Positions 32,884-41,433 of a stretch of DNA of 64,000 nucleotides are shown here, piece after piece. The translations under genes and the position numbers were made by a program. The stretch lies in assembly GCA_049116315.1 (NCBI GenBank), contig JAGDZD010000008.1:1-64000 (forward strand), written 5' to 3'. The stretch's first letter is position 1; the number at the start of each line of letters is the position of its first letter. The notes beneath the pieces were generated by a model. The model had not been told where the DNA came from. It ran no database searches and was given only the letters and a program-made list of their open reading frames with translations. The stretch comes from Thalassobius sp049116315. Lineage in GTDB: Bacteria > Pseudomonadota > Alphaproteobacteria > Rhodobacterales > Rhodobacteraceae.

Positions 32884-33867
32884 TTAGATGGTGCCAGCAA
32901 AGTGGCAGGCCACCTGAGCGTCGCCAATTTGGGCCAAGGGCGGGCGCTTGCTGCGGCACAGATCCTGCGCATGAGCACAGCGCGAGGCAAACTTACAGCC
33001 TTGCGTGGCCTGACTGCCATCGGTCAGGGACTGACGCTTTTTGGACTTATTGCGCGCACCGGGCACCGGAATTGGCACCGCCTCTAACAGCGCCCGCGTG
33101 TAGGGGTGTTTGGGGCTGGAAAACAGCGTGTCGCGATCGGCCATCTCGACGATTTGACCCAGATACATCACCGCAACCCGGTCGCAGAAATGTTCCACCA
33201 CCGCCAGATCATGGGCGATAAAGATATAGGTCAAATCGAACTGATCCTGCAGATCCTGCATCAGGTTCAAGGTCTGCGCTTGGATCGAAACATCCAGAGC
33301 AGAGACCGCTTCGTCCGCGATCACAATTTCTGGCTTGGTGGCCAATGCGCGTGCAATGCCAAGCCGTTGACGTTGTCCGCCCGAAAACGCGTTGGGATAT
33401 CGCATCAAAAAGGCGCGTTGCAGTCCAACCTGTTCCAACAGATCGCCAACCCGCTCTGCCAAGGCCGCACCGCTAAGACCTTCGGTGGCCTGCAAAGACT
33501 GGCCAATCAGGTCCAGCACGCGCAGACGCGGATTGAGCGAGCTTTGCGGGTCTTGGAACACCATGCGCATGTCTTGCCACACGGCGGTCAGATCGCTGCG
33601 CGACATGCCAACCAATTCGGTGGCGGCGCGCGATTTGCCCGACAGCTGCACGCTACCATTTGTGGGGTCAAGGATGCGCATGATGCAGCGCCCAAGCGTG
33701 GTTTTGCCGCTGCCGCTTTCGCCGACGATGCCAAAACTTTCCCCGCGATACACATCAAGGGACACACGATCGACGGCGCGTACCACATCGGTGGATTTGC
33801 TGAAGAACCCGCCGCCAATCGGGAAATGCATGTCCAGATCACGGACGCTTAGAATAGGTTCAGCCAT
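32884..33867 (-). CDS. Oligopeptide/oligosaccharide-type ABC ATPase, DppF/OppF subunit
   Basis: The 327-residue ATPase has Walker A GESGSGKTT, signature FSGGQRQRLGIARAL and Walker B VIADEAVSALDVS. Its C-terminal extension (CKFASRCAHAQDLCRSKRPPL) has the cysteine pattern of DppF/OppF iron-sulfur-binding tails. It overlaps the preceding ATPase gene by 8 bases. The transporter class moves peptides, but in marine and thermophilic bacteria related systems often carry oligosaccharides. Confidence 0.93.
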   Translation of the reverse strand: MAEPILSVRDLDMHFPIGGGFFSKSTDVVRAVDRVSLDVYRGESFGIVGESGSGKTTLGRCIMRILDPTNGSVQLSGKSRAATELVGMSRSDLTAVWQDMRMVFQDPQSSLNPRLRVLDLIGQSLQATEGLSGAALAERVGDLLEQVGLQRAFLMRYPNAFSGGQRQRLGIARALATKPEIVIADEAVSALDVSIQAQTLNLMQDLQDQFDLTYIFIAHDLAVVEHFCDRVAVMYLGQIVEMADRDTLFSSPKHPYTRALLEAVPIPVPGARNKSKKRQSLTDGSQATQGCKFASRCAHAQDLCRSKRPPLAQIGDAQVACHFAGTI

Positions 33868-34909
33868 GAGACACCTCGGTGTTTTGAGGGAGGTGGCAGG
33901 CCACTTTGGCCGCCCCTTGGCCGGTCAGGACCGGCTCGAGTTTGTCGCAAGTGCCCGCCATGAAATGATCACAACGGGTGCGAAACGTGCATCCTGAGGG
34001 GCGGGCCAACGGATGTGGCACCATTCCACGAATGGCGGGCAGGCGCCGGCGCCGCTCTGCACCAAGGCGGGGCACGGATTCAAGTAAGGCGCGGGTATAG
34101 GGGTGTTGAGGGCGCTCAAAGATGTCATGCACGGTGCCGGTTTCAACCACCTGACCCATATACATCACAGCCACGTCCTCGGCGACCTCGGCCACCACGC
34201 CCAGATCGTGGGTGATCAACATGACCCCCATGTTCAATTCGTCCTTCAACTCGGCGATCAGATCAAGGATCTGCGCTTGGGTGGTGACGTCCAAAGCCGT
34301 AGTTGGCTCATCCGCGATCAACAGGCGCGGCTCACAGCACAGCGCCATTGCAATCATTGCGCGTTGCCGCATGCCACCGGAAAGCTCAAATGGGTAAGCC
34401 TCAAACCGTTCCGCCGGTTTGGGAATGCCCACCTTGGCCAGCATCTCTATGGCAATCTCGCGGGCCTGGGCCTTGGTGATCTTGCGATGCAGCAGCAGTG
34501 TCTCGGTGATTTGTTTGCCGATCTTGGTGATTGGGCCCAGCGAGGACATCGGCTCTTGGAAAATCATCGCAATGTCTTGGCCGCGAATGCTGCGCAGCGC
34601 CGGGGAATTGGTGCGCGCTGTTGCAAGGTCGATACTGCGGCCATCCTCGGCGTTATAGGTGATCGAGCCTTCGACGATCCGACCCGGCGCATCCACGATC
34701 CTCAGGATCGAGCGGGCCATAATCGATTTGCCACAGCCGCTTTCCCCAAGAATGCACAGGGTGCGGTTGGGGTGCACGTCCAAGTCGACACCGTTCACCG
34801 CTTTGACCACACCATCATCGGTGAAGAAATGCGTGTTCAGGTCGCGGATCTCGACCAGGGGCCGATCAGAGGTTTGAGAAGCGTTAGTGGGCATGTGGGT
34901 CAGCGGCAT
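33860..34909 (-). CDS. Oligopeptide/oligosaccharide-type ABC ATPase, DppD/OppD subunit
   Basis: About 349 residues, with Walker A GESGCGKS, signature LSGGMRQRAMIAMAL, Walker B LLIADEPTTALDV and the C-terminal Cys-containing tail (GCTFRTRCDHFMAGTCDKLEP). The start could be ATG 34909 or ATG 34894; both lie inside the end of the permease gene, so coupling is by overlap and no clear ribosome site is seen. It forms the ATPase pair with the next gene. Confidence 0.92.
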   Translation of the reverse strand: MPLTHMPTNASQTSDRPLVEIRDLNTHFFTDDGVVKAVNGVDLDVHPNRTLCILGESGCGKSIMARSILRIVDAPGRIVEGSITYNAEDGRSIDLATARTNSPALRSIRGQDIAMIFQEPMSSLGPITKIGKQITETLLLHRKITKAQAREIAIEMLAKVGIPKPAERFEAYPFELSGGMRQRAMIAMALCCEPRLLIADEPTTALDVTTQAQILDLIAELKDELNMGVMLITHDLGVVAEVAEDVAVMYMGQVVETGTVHDIFERPQHPYTRALLESVPRLGAERRRRLPAIRGMVPHPLARPSGCTFRTRCDHFMAGTCDKLEPVLTGQGAAKVACHLPQNTEVSHG

Positions 34910-36032
34910 CACGAAGGCCGTCTCCTAGAAAGTTAAGGGCCAACACAGCCATCACAATGGTGCTGCCGGGGCCAATCAAAAGCCAAGGTGCCTCGATGAT
35001 GGTGCGGATGTTCTGGGCTTCTTTGAGCAGGGTGCCCCATGAAACGATGGGGGGCTGCAGGCCAATGCCAAGGAACGACAGCGATGTTTCAGCCAAGATC
35101 ATCAACGGTACAGCCAAGGTCAGCGAAGCGATGATATGGCTCGAAAAGCTGGGCACCATGTGTTTGCGAATGATCTGCCAATCGCTCAGCCCATCCAGAC
35201 GGGCGGCGATGATAAAGTCTTCACCGCGCAGCGACAGGAATTTCCCGCGCACTTCGCGTGCCAGTGAAGTCCAGCCGATCATCGACACAATAATGGTCAC
35301 GACAAAGTAGGTGCGAAGTGGGGGCCAGCCCAAAGGGATGGCCGCAGCCAACCCCATCCACAAGGGGATCGTTGGGATCGAGCGCAGGAATTCAATCAGG
35401 CGCTGGATCACATTGTCGACCCATCCGCCATAATAGCCTGAAAACCCACCCAGCGAGACCCCGATCAGCAGAGATACCGCCACGCCCACCAGACCGATCG
35501 ACATTGACACTTGTGTGCCCATGACGATGCGGCTCAGCGTGTCGCGCCCCAAGCGGTCAGAGCCTAGGAAATACACCACATCACGCGGATTCTTGGGTCC
35601 AAAGAAGTGACGGTTCACTTCGAACATGCCAGCCAAGGTGTAGCTGTGGCCTTTGACGAAAAACCCCAGCGGCACAATCTTGTCCTCAAGCGGCTCATAG
35701 CTGCGCCGCATGGTGGCTTGATCCACGATCATCTTCAGCTTTTTGGCATGAAGTTGAAAGTGCCGGTTGCCGTCTTGGTCTTTGTAAAACAGGTGGATGC
35801 CCTGAGGCGGGACATAGATGCCGCGCCGGTTGGTGTCGCGGTAATCCTCGGGGGCAAAGAAGTTGCCAAAGAGCGCAACGAGATAGATCAGAGCGACCAG
35901 CCACAGGCTGATCAGCGCCACCCGATGTCGGCGAAACTTGCGCCACATCAGCGCCCAGGGGCCAAGCAATTCTGGCATGGCCACATCATGCACGTCGTCG
36001 GGTTGGTCAATTTGCGTGTCCAGAGCGGTCAT
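34884..36032 (-). CDS. ABC permease, DppC/OppC-type with long periplasmic insertion
   Basis: At 382 residues this is about 80 longer than ordinary DppC. After the first membrane helix (ALISLWLVALIYLVALFGNFF) it carries an insertion of about 100 residues (RGIYVPPQGIHLFYKDQDGN...) before the usual FLGSDRLGRDTLSRI motif and the EAA-like loop (FIIAARLDGLSDWQIIRKHMVP). Such insertions occur in permeases associated with long family-5 binding proteins. The start overlaps the end of the partner permease by 4 bases. Confidence 0.9.
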   Translation of the reverse strand: MTALDTQIDQPDDVHDVAMPELLGPWALMWRKFRRHRVALISLWLVALIYLVALFGNFFAPEDYRDTNRRGIYVPPQGIHLFYKDQDGNRHFQLHAKKLKMIVDQATMRRSYEPLEDKIVPLGFFVKGHSYTLAGMFEVNRHFFGPKNPRDVVYFLGSDRLGRDTLSRIVMGTQVSMSIGLVGVAVSLLIGVSLGGFSGYYGGWVDNVIQRLIEFLRSIPTIPLWMGLAAAIPLGWPPLRTYFVVTIIVSMIGWTSLAREVRGKFLSLRGEDFIIAARLDGLSDWQIIRKHMVPSFSSHIIASLTLAVPLMILAETSLSFLGIGLQPPIVSWGTLLKEAQNIRTIIEAPWLLIGPGSTIVMAVLALNFLGDGLRDAADPHAH

Positions 36033-37012
36033 TGGTAACGAATCCTTGGGTCAATCCATGCAAGAAGCAGGTCAGAGATCAGTGTCCCCAGCACAGTCAA
36101 CAGGCTCACAATCAGGATCAACGATCCCGCCAGGTACATGTCCTGCACCAGAAGTGCGCGCAAAAGCAGGGGGCCAGTGGTGGGCAGGTTCATGACAACA
36201 GCCACGATGATTTCGCCCGACACAAGCGCCGGTAAAATCCACCCGATTGTTGACACAAATGGGTTCAGAGCGACGCGCACCGGATAGCGCAGCAGCAGTT
36301 GAAATTCGCTCATGCCCTTGGCGCGCGCGGTCACAACATAGGGGCGATACAATTCGTCCAGAAGGTTGGCGCGCATGATGCGGATCAGCGCCGCCGCCCC
36401 TGAAGTGCCCACAACCACAATTGGCATCCAAATATGTTGAAGCAGGTCGACAAACTTGGCCCAGCTCCACGGGGCATCGAGATATTCGGGGCTGACCAGC
36501 CCGCCGACCGATTGGCCGAAGTACTTAAAGGCGACATACATCATCACCAAAGCCAGCATAAAATTCGGCACAGCTAGGCCGATAAAGCCAAGGAACGTTG
36601 CCAGGTAATCGCCGACGGAATACTTGCGCACCGCAGAGTAGATCCCAATTGGCAGCGCAATCGCCCAGATGAACAGCAGGGTCATCATCGAAATGGCAAA
36701 GGTCCATCCCAAACGATCCCAAATCAGGTCATTCACTGGCAGGTTTTTTTCAAAGCTGACGCCGAAATTGCCCTCAAGCAAGATGCCGCGCATCCATTTG
36801 AAATATTGGACATACATCGGCTGCCCAAGGCCATACTGCGCTTCGAGGGCCTGTTTGGTGCCTTCGTCCAGACCACCGCTGTCAGACAGTTCTGCCGCCA
36901 GCGTGTCGAGGTAATCCCCCGGGGGAAGTTGAATGATGGCAAATGTGACGATGGACACCAAAAAGACAGTTGGCACCATGTACATGAGACGGCGATAGAG
37001 AAAGAGCAGCAT
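36029..37012 (-). CDS. ABC permease, DppB/OppB-type
   Basis: The 327-residue protein begins MLLFLYRRLMYMVPTVFLVSIVTF, the DppB N-terminal helix, followed by FGVSFEKNLPVNDLI and an EAA-like loop (YVVTARAKGMSEFQLLLRYPVRVALNP). It is the first permease of the operon, downstream of the binding-protein gene and separated from it by two strong hairpins. Confidence 0.92.
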   Translation of the reverse strand: MLLFLYRRLMYMVPTVFLVSIVTFAIIQLPPGDYLDTLAAELSDSGGLDEGTKQALEAQYGLGQPMYVQYFKWMRGILLEGNFGVSFEKNLPVNDLIWDRLGWTFAISMMTLLFIWAIALPIGIYSAVRKYSVGDYLATFLGFIGLAVPNFMLALVMMYVAFKYFGQSVGGLVSPEYLDAPWSWAKFVDLLQHIWMPIVVVGTSGAAALIRIMRANLLDELYRPYVVTARAKGMSEFQLLLRYPVRVALNPFVSTIGWILPALVSGEIIVAVVMNLPTTGPLLLRALLVQDMYLAGSLILIVSLLTVLGTLISDLLLAWIDPRIRYQ

Positions 37013-37058
37013 GATCGAATGTCATCCCTAGATTATGGTCAGACAGAAAGAAAAAGGG

Positions 37059-37124
37059 GCGCGATGCGGCCATGTTTTAAACCGCATCGCGCAGCACAAG
37101 AGGGTCTTGAGGCCCTCTCGTGCT
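37059..37124 (-). terminator. Two intercistronic hairpins, the second terminator-like
   Basis: Reading the minus strand, AGCAC(G)AGAGGG pairs with CCCTCT(T)GTGCT (37093-37124). Then GCGCGATGCGG pairs with CCGCATCGCGC (37059-37092), followed by CCCCTTTTTC. They lie between the binding-protein gene and the permease and should stabilise the upstream message and attenuate the downstream one. Confidence 0.75.
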
Positions 37125-37136
37125 CGGGAGCACCTA

Positions 37137-39071
37137 TCAGGGCAAGTTTGCCCCGCCTTCAAAGAAGAACTGTGCGGTGTATGGCGCAGGGGTCCAAAGC
37201 TGACCTGCAATTGGCATCGGATCAGGATAGTTGCGCAGGTTGTTGCGCGCGATACCGTAGGCGCCGTCACTTTGAACCAAACCAACAGTCAACAGCTGGC
37301 TGGTGGCCTGTTCAATCAAGGCTTCCAAAGAGGCCAGTTGCTTGGCAGGGTCCGCCGTTGTGGTCACACCTTGATAGGTGTCAAACAACGCTTTGATGTG
37401 CTCTGGTGGCTCTTCGCCATTGGCACTTCCGGCGCCCCAAGCGGTCCATTTTGGTGCCCAGTGAACTGCGTTGCCCACAGGGACATAGCACAGCGGGTTG
37501 GTGTAGGCGTCAACCAGACCACCGCCACAGTTCCACATGTAAGCATCATGATCCCCACTGGAGGTGATTTCCTGCAAACGCGAGCGATCGGTGGCGCGCA
37601 CTTGGAAATCAAGACCAACGTTGGCGGCATATTCTGACACCAATTCCATCACGTCTGGGTATTGCAGGCCGAACACATCCGCCACAAGGAAGACGAGGGT
37701 AAAGCGGTTGCCGTCAGGACCCAAGCGGTATCCGTCGCCATCGCGCTTGTCCAAACCCATGCCATCTAGCAGGGCGTTTGCCTTGTCTGGATCAAAATCA
37801 GTGAACTGCTTGGCCCATTTTTCTTGGTAGAACGGGGCGCTTTTGTGCGGTGCTGTTTGCGCCGCGGTGCCCACACCCAGATAGACCAGATCGATGATTT
37901 CCTGACGATCAACCGCGTGGCTTACAGCCTTGCGGAAATCGAGGTTGTTCACGATCTCATTTTTGATCGGATCGGCGTTGTTGAGGTTGAACATCAAGAT
38001 CGAAGTGTTCGCAACAATGTCACCAACGCTATAGAAATCGTATTGACCGCGCTCTTTGTTGTCGCTCAGCGCTGCCAAGTTGTTCGGACGGCCAATGTGG
38101 CGTGCCATATAGTCGATTTCGCCGTTGAACGCCTTAAGCAGGATGGTTTCAACGTCTTCGACCTGATCCCAAGTCACGCGATCGATATAGGGCAGCTGGT
38201 TGCCGGCTTCGTCGACTTTCCAGTAATAGGGATTGCGTTCCGCTACCATACGGTCGGTTGAACCATACCCTTTGACGATGTGCCAAGGGTGCAGCGTTGG
38301 GCGGTCAGCATTCTGCCAGAACGCAGGGGTGTGCATTGGACCGGCTTTGAGGTTGAACAGGCTGACCCAGTCAGAGGCCGCAGGTTCCGCATCAACCAGC
38401 GCTTGGACATCAGCGTTATGATCGGCGTGGAATTGTGCCAGATAGTGGCGCGGATAGTTCACCACATAATAGCCAAAGCCATAGGCCAGGTTTTGCAGGA
38501 ACAGGCCATTTGGTTCGCCGAATTTGAACTCAACGGTCATGTCGTCGATTTTGGTGACTTCAACCGGGCCATTGGCACCAACAAAGTTGCTGTGCTTGGT
38601 TGGGGTCAAACGCTCGTCGTTGAACACTTCATACCAGAACATGATGTCGTCAGCGGTGAAGGCTGCGCCATCTGACCACTTCATGCCCTCGCGCAGTTTA
38701 AACGTAAAGGTCGAGGCGTCTTCAGAGACCTCATAGCTTTCCGCGATGTTGGTCTTAACTTCGCTCCAGTCGGCATTCCAGCGCACGAGGTTTTCGTTGC
38801 TGATCAAGCGCACCATATTGTGCTGATCGCCACCGCCCAGAATGGCGCGGCGCAGCGATCCGCCATATTCGCCAATCTCGCCCAGCACTTCCATCACCAT
38901 GGGGCTGTCGGGCAAACGCTCTTCGAGTGGGGGCAGGGTGCCAGCGGCCACTTTCGCCGCCAGATCTGGCGCTTCTTCAAACGCATGTGCAGGCAGCACA
39001 CCGGTCAATGTCAGGCAGACGCCCGCAATTCCCGACTTGAGAATTGATTTATACTTGGTCGATTGAGTCAT
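37137..39071 (-). CDS. Long family-5 ABC substrate-binding protein
   Basis: From ATG 39071, behind AAGGAGGAG, the product is 644 residues with a signal peptide (SGIAGVCLTLTGVLPAHAF). The SBP_bac_5 core is visible: FKLREGMKWSDGAAFTADDIMFWYEV, VVNYPRHYLAQFH, DFRKAVSHAVDRQEII and GPDGNRFTLVF. It is about 100 residues longer than dipeptide-binding DppA, as in the oligosaccharide-associated branch of the family. With the sugar-acid dehydratase upstream and the CUT1 importer nearby, a plant or algal oligosaccharide is a reasonable ligand, though unproven. Confidence 0.92.
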   Translation of the reverse strand: MTQSTKYKSILKSGIAGVCLTLTGVLPAHAFEEAPDLAAKVAAGTLPPLEERLPDSPMVMEVLGEIGEYGGSLRRAILGGGDQHNMVRLISNENLVRWNADWSEVKTNIAESYEVSEDASTFTFKLREGMKWSDGAAFTADDIMFWYEVFNDERLTPTKHSNFVGANGPVEVTKIDDMTVEFKFGEPNGLFLQNLAYGFGYYVVNYPRHYLAQFHADHNADVQALVDAEPAASDWVSLFNLKAGPMHTPAFWQNADRPTLHPWHIVKGYGSTDRMVAERNPYYWKVDEAGNQLPYIDRVTWDQVEDVETILLKAFNGEIDYMARHIGRPNNLAALSDNKERGQYDFYSVGDIVANTSILMFNLNNADPIKNEIVNNLDFRKAVSHAVDRQEIIDLVYLGVGTAAQTAPHKSAPFYQEKWAKQFTDFDPDKANALLDGMGLDKRDGDGYRLGPDGNRFTLVFLVADVFGLQYPDVMELVSEYAANVGLDFQVRATDRSRLQEITSSGDHDAYMWNCGGGLVDAYTNPLCYVPVGNAVHWAPKWTAWGAGSANGEEPPEHIKALFDTYQGVTTTADPAKQLASLEALIEQATSQLLTVGLVQSDGAYGIARNNLRNYPDPMPIAGQLWTPAPYTAQFFFEGGANLP

Positions 39072-39102
39072 TCCATACTCCTCCTTATGGATTGAATAGC
39101 CA

Positions 39103-40317
39103 TCACCAGTTGGTGACGGAGCCGTCTGGCCGCCGCAGATGCGGGGGCTCAACATGTTCGGGGCTGGCCCCGGCAATGAGGTCTTCGTTCACTTCGACAC
39201 CCAGACCCGGCGCATCCGACAACAGATAGACGGGGCCTTCGAGTTTGGGTTGAACGGGGAAAATGGCGGGGTCGTGGAAGCCAAGATCTTGTTCCACAAC
39301 GGATTGGCGGGTTTCGACCCAGCTGAAATTGGGGACAGCGGCGGACATATGCATGGTCGCGGCTGTGCAGACAGGGCCCAGCGGGTTGTGCGGCATCAGA
39401 TCGACATAGTGACGTTCGCACCATCCCGCGACTTTCATCGCTTCGGTGAAGCCGCCGATATTGCAGATGTCCAAACGCATGTATTGGGTCATGCCTGCGT
39501 CCAGAAACCGTCCTGCTTCCCACTTCGACGCAAACTCTTCACCCACCGCAAAAGGGATGTCGGTCATGGTGCGTAGGGTTGCATAGGCGTCTGGGTTTTC
39601 AGCGCGGATCGGTTCTTCGATGAAATCCAGCGTGCCGCGTGGCATCATCGCACAGAAATTGGCGGTTTCTGTCACTGACAGGCGGTGATGCAGGTCGATC
39701 CCCAAGGTGATCGAGCGGCCAAATTCTTCGCGGATCGCGATCAGCTCTTCGGCGGTTTGGCGCAACGAGGCGCGCGGATCAAAGATGTCGTTTTCACCAC
39801 TCACCGATGGGTAGGTGCGGATACAATCCCACCCGGCCGCCACCAAGATGCGGGCCTTTTCCAGCAACTCTTCGCCGGAACTGCCCATGCAGCTGGCAAA
39901 GCTGGGGATCACATCGCGCTGTTTGCCGCCCAAGAGTTGGTACACCGGCACGCCAAGGCGTTTTCCTAGGATGTCATACAGCGCAATGTCGATGGCTGAC
40001 ATCGCTGCCGTAAAGACGCGACCACCTTCGAAATACTGACTGCGATAGCTTTCTTGCCAGATGCGCCCAATTTGGCGGCTGTCTTGGCCAATCAAGAAAT
40101 CCGCAAAGTGATCCACAGTCGAAGCGACGGAATTTTCACGTGAGGACAGGCCAGATTCACCCCAGCCATACAGGCCATCTTCGGTGGTGATTTTCACCAA
40201 TAGTTGGTTGCGCTTGCCCACCCGCACCAGCACGGGGCGTATTTCAGCAATCCTCGCGTTTTGTGCGTCCTTCGAAGAGGCGAGCACTCCGGATCCATGT
40301 TTTGCAGTTTCAGCCAT
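39103..40317 (-). CDS. Enolase-superfamily sugar-acid dehydratase (mandelate racemase/muconate lactonizing family)
   Basis: The 404-residue protein has the barrel metal ligands D208 (in LGIDLHHR), E234/E235 (DFIEEP) and E260, plus H210 and H310 (MPHNPLGP). This is the pattern of the D-galactonate/mannonate dehydratase branch, which removes water from aldonic acids to give 2-keto-3-deoxy products. The gene is the first of a leftward operon leading to the long binding protein and Dpp-type importer. Its promoter region shares two exact motifs with the GntR region. The exact sugar acid cannot be read from the sequence. Confidence 0.86.
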   Translation of the reverse strand: MAETAKHGSGVLASSKDAQNARIAEIRPVLVRVGKRNQLLVKITTEDGLYGWGESGLSSRENSVASTVDHFADFLIGQDSRQIGRIWQESYRSQYFEGGRVFTAAMSAIDIALYDILGKRLGVPVYQLLGGKQRDVIPSFASCMGSSGEELLEKARILVAAGWDCIRTYPSVSGENDIFDPRASLRQTAEELIAIREEFGRSITLGIDLHHRLSVTETANFCAMMPRGTLDFIEEPIRAENPDAYATLRTMTDIPFAVGEEFASKWEAGRFLDAGMTQYMRLDICNIGGFTEAMKVAGWCERHYVDLMPHNPLGPVCTAATMHMSAAVPNFSWVETRQSVVEQDLGFHDPAIFPVQPKLEGPVYLLSDAPGLGVEVNEDLIAGASPEHVEPPHLRRPDGSVTNW

Positions 40318-41433
40318 ACAGACGCACCAAGTTTGTTTTCATATTGTTTGGTGGTTTTAATATAATATATCATTTGAGTAAAGTGATATTACTAAAATTC
40401 TAGATTTGCTGCCGTAACGCTGGGTTTTGGACGGACGGGCGTGATCGACGGCGCTGTAGTCTGTCAGCGATTGACCGGCGGTAGCCGATTGTAATCGCTT
40501 AAATATTTGCGCCATCTTATCGGCGATGTGGCGGCGCTCAGTCGGAGAGGGGCGCTAGGGTGTGGTTCGGAAAAATTCCCTTTTGCCCTGCTTAAGAAGT
40601 CACTGGTCTGTCCAAAATTGACGCTGCCTTGCCCGGTTAGGGGAATCAAACTCTGGTTCCGTGAGTATTCAGGCGTGGATGCGGTGCGCTCTGGCTGTGC
40701 CTGCATTTCGGTGCGCAACAGTAGGGGGAGCCAGCGAGGTGACTCGGCCTGTTTGATCCGATTGGCGCGAAGATTTGCACCGAATCTCTGGCAGTATGCT
40801 CAACCCTCCGAACGACATTTCACAAACTGTAATGAGCGTCATTACCTTAAGGCGGCTTGCTGTAATGAAGCTCATTACCTTGGGATTGCGTGCTGATCAT
40901 TGGGTTTGCATCGAACCATCACGGGATCGAACAAAACGGTGGAAATTGGTGAATTTTTTGTCGCACAAAAGGTAACGAGTGTTCACGAACCCGTTATGAA
41001 TTTCGCGTCAAAGCACCCCAAGGCGCGCTAAGGTGACCATAGGTAATGTTAAGTGAGGTTACGCAAGGTCCGAAATGCTGAGGGTGAAAGACACCGAATT
41101 TGCGTGAAAATGGTGCAAAGTAGGCGCGCGACTAGGACCTAAGTATAGGTAAGAAACTATGGAGGTTTCGAAATTTTGACGCTCTATGGTTGTGCGCAAA
41201 GCGACTTTGGATAGAATTTTGTCAAGGTTTTGTGACGTCTATTTGACGGGCGCCTCGCCTTAAGACGACCTAAGACCAATCAACCCTAGGGCGTTTCTAT
41301 AAGGGACCGCTCCAAGTTTAAGGGGGGGTCGCGTTTCTGTCTCAAGGTCGCCTATGTTCCGCCACAATCCGCACCTCCATTAGGGGCCGAGGCCGCAAAG
41401 GTCTTGCCGCTCCCACAGACAACAGGACAACAG
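40318..41433. other. Long non-coding region with paired palindromes
   Basis: Nothing protein-like is seen in 1.1 kb. The left part holds the AT-rich dehydratase promoter with the GntR-site candidates (40362-40372, 40388-40397). The middle has two 17-bp palindromes GTAATGA-N3-TCATTAC. The right part has ACCTA-AGTA-TAGGT (41137-41150) and the leader of the RTX glycosidase gene. The open frames at 40464-40718 and 40507-40896 have no ribosome site. Confidence 0.6.
40829..40878. promoter_or_regulatory. Two GTAATGA-N3-TCATTAC palindromes in tandem
   Basis: Sites at 40829-40845 (centre GCG) and 40862-40878 (centre AGC) share perfect 7-bp arms. The flanks are similar as well (CT before, CTT after), so the unit looks duplicated with a 33-base period, about three helical turns. 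They lie 556 bases upstream of the RTX gene. The cognate regulator is not identifiable here. Confidence 0.7.

Noticed and set aside
34103..34936. Plus-strand frames opposite the Dpp-type ATPase genes (also 33106-33852)
   Set aside because: They mirror Walker-motif genes on the minus strand; composition is His/Gln-rich and no start signal is present.
32884..39071. Calling the Dpp-type importer a dipeptide transporter
   Set aside because: The long binding protein, extended permease and sugar-acid dehydratase make carbohydrate at least as likely.
40464..40896. Overlapping short frames in the long non-coding region
   Set aside because: Opposed frames of odd composition without ribosome sites. 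The region is better read as regulatory.
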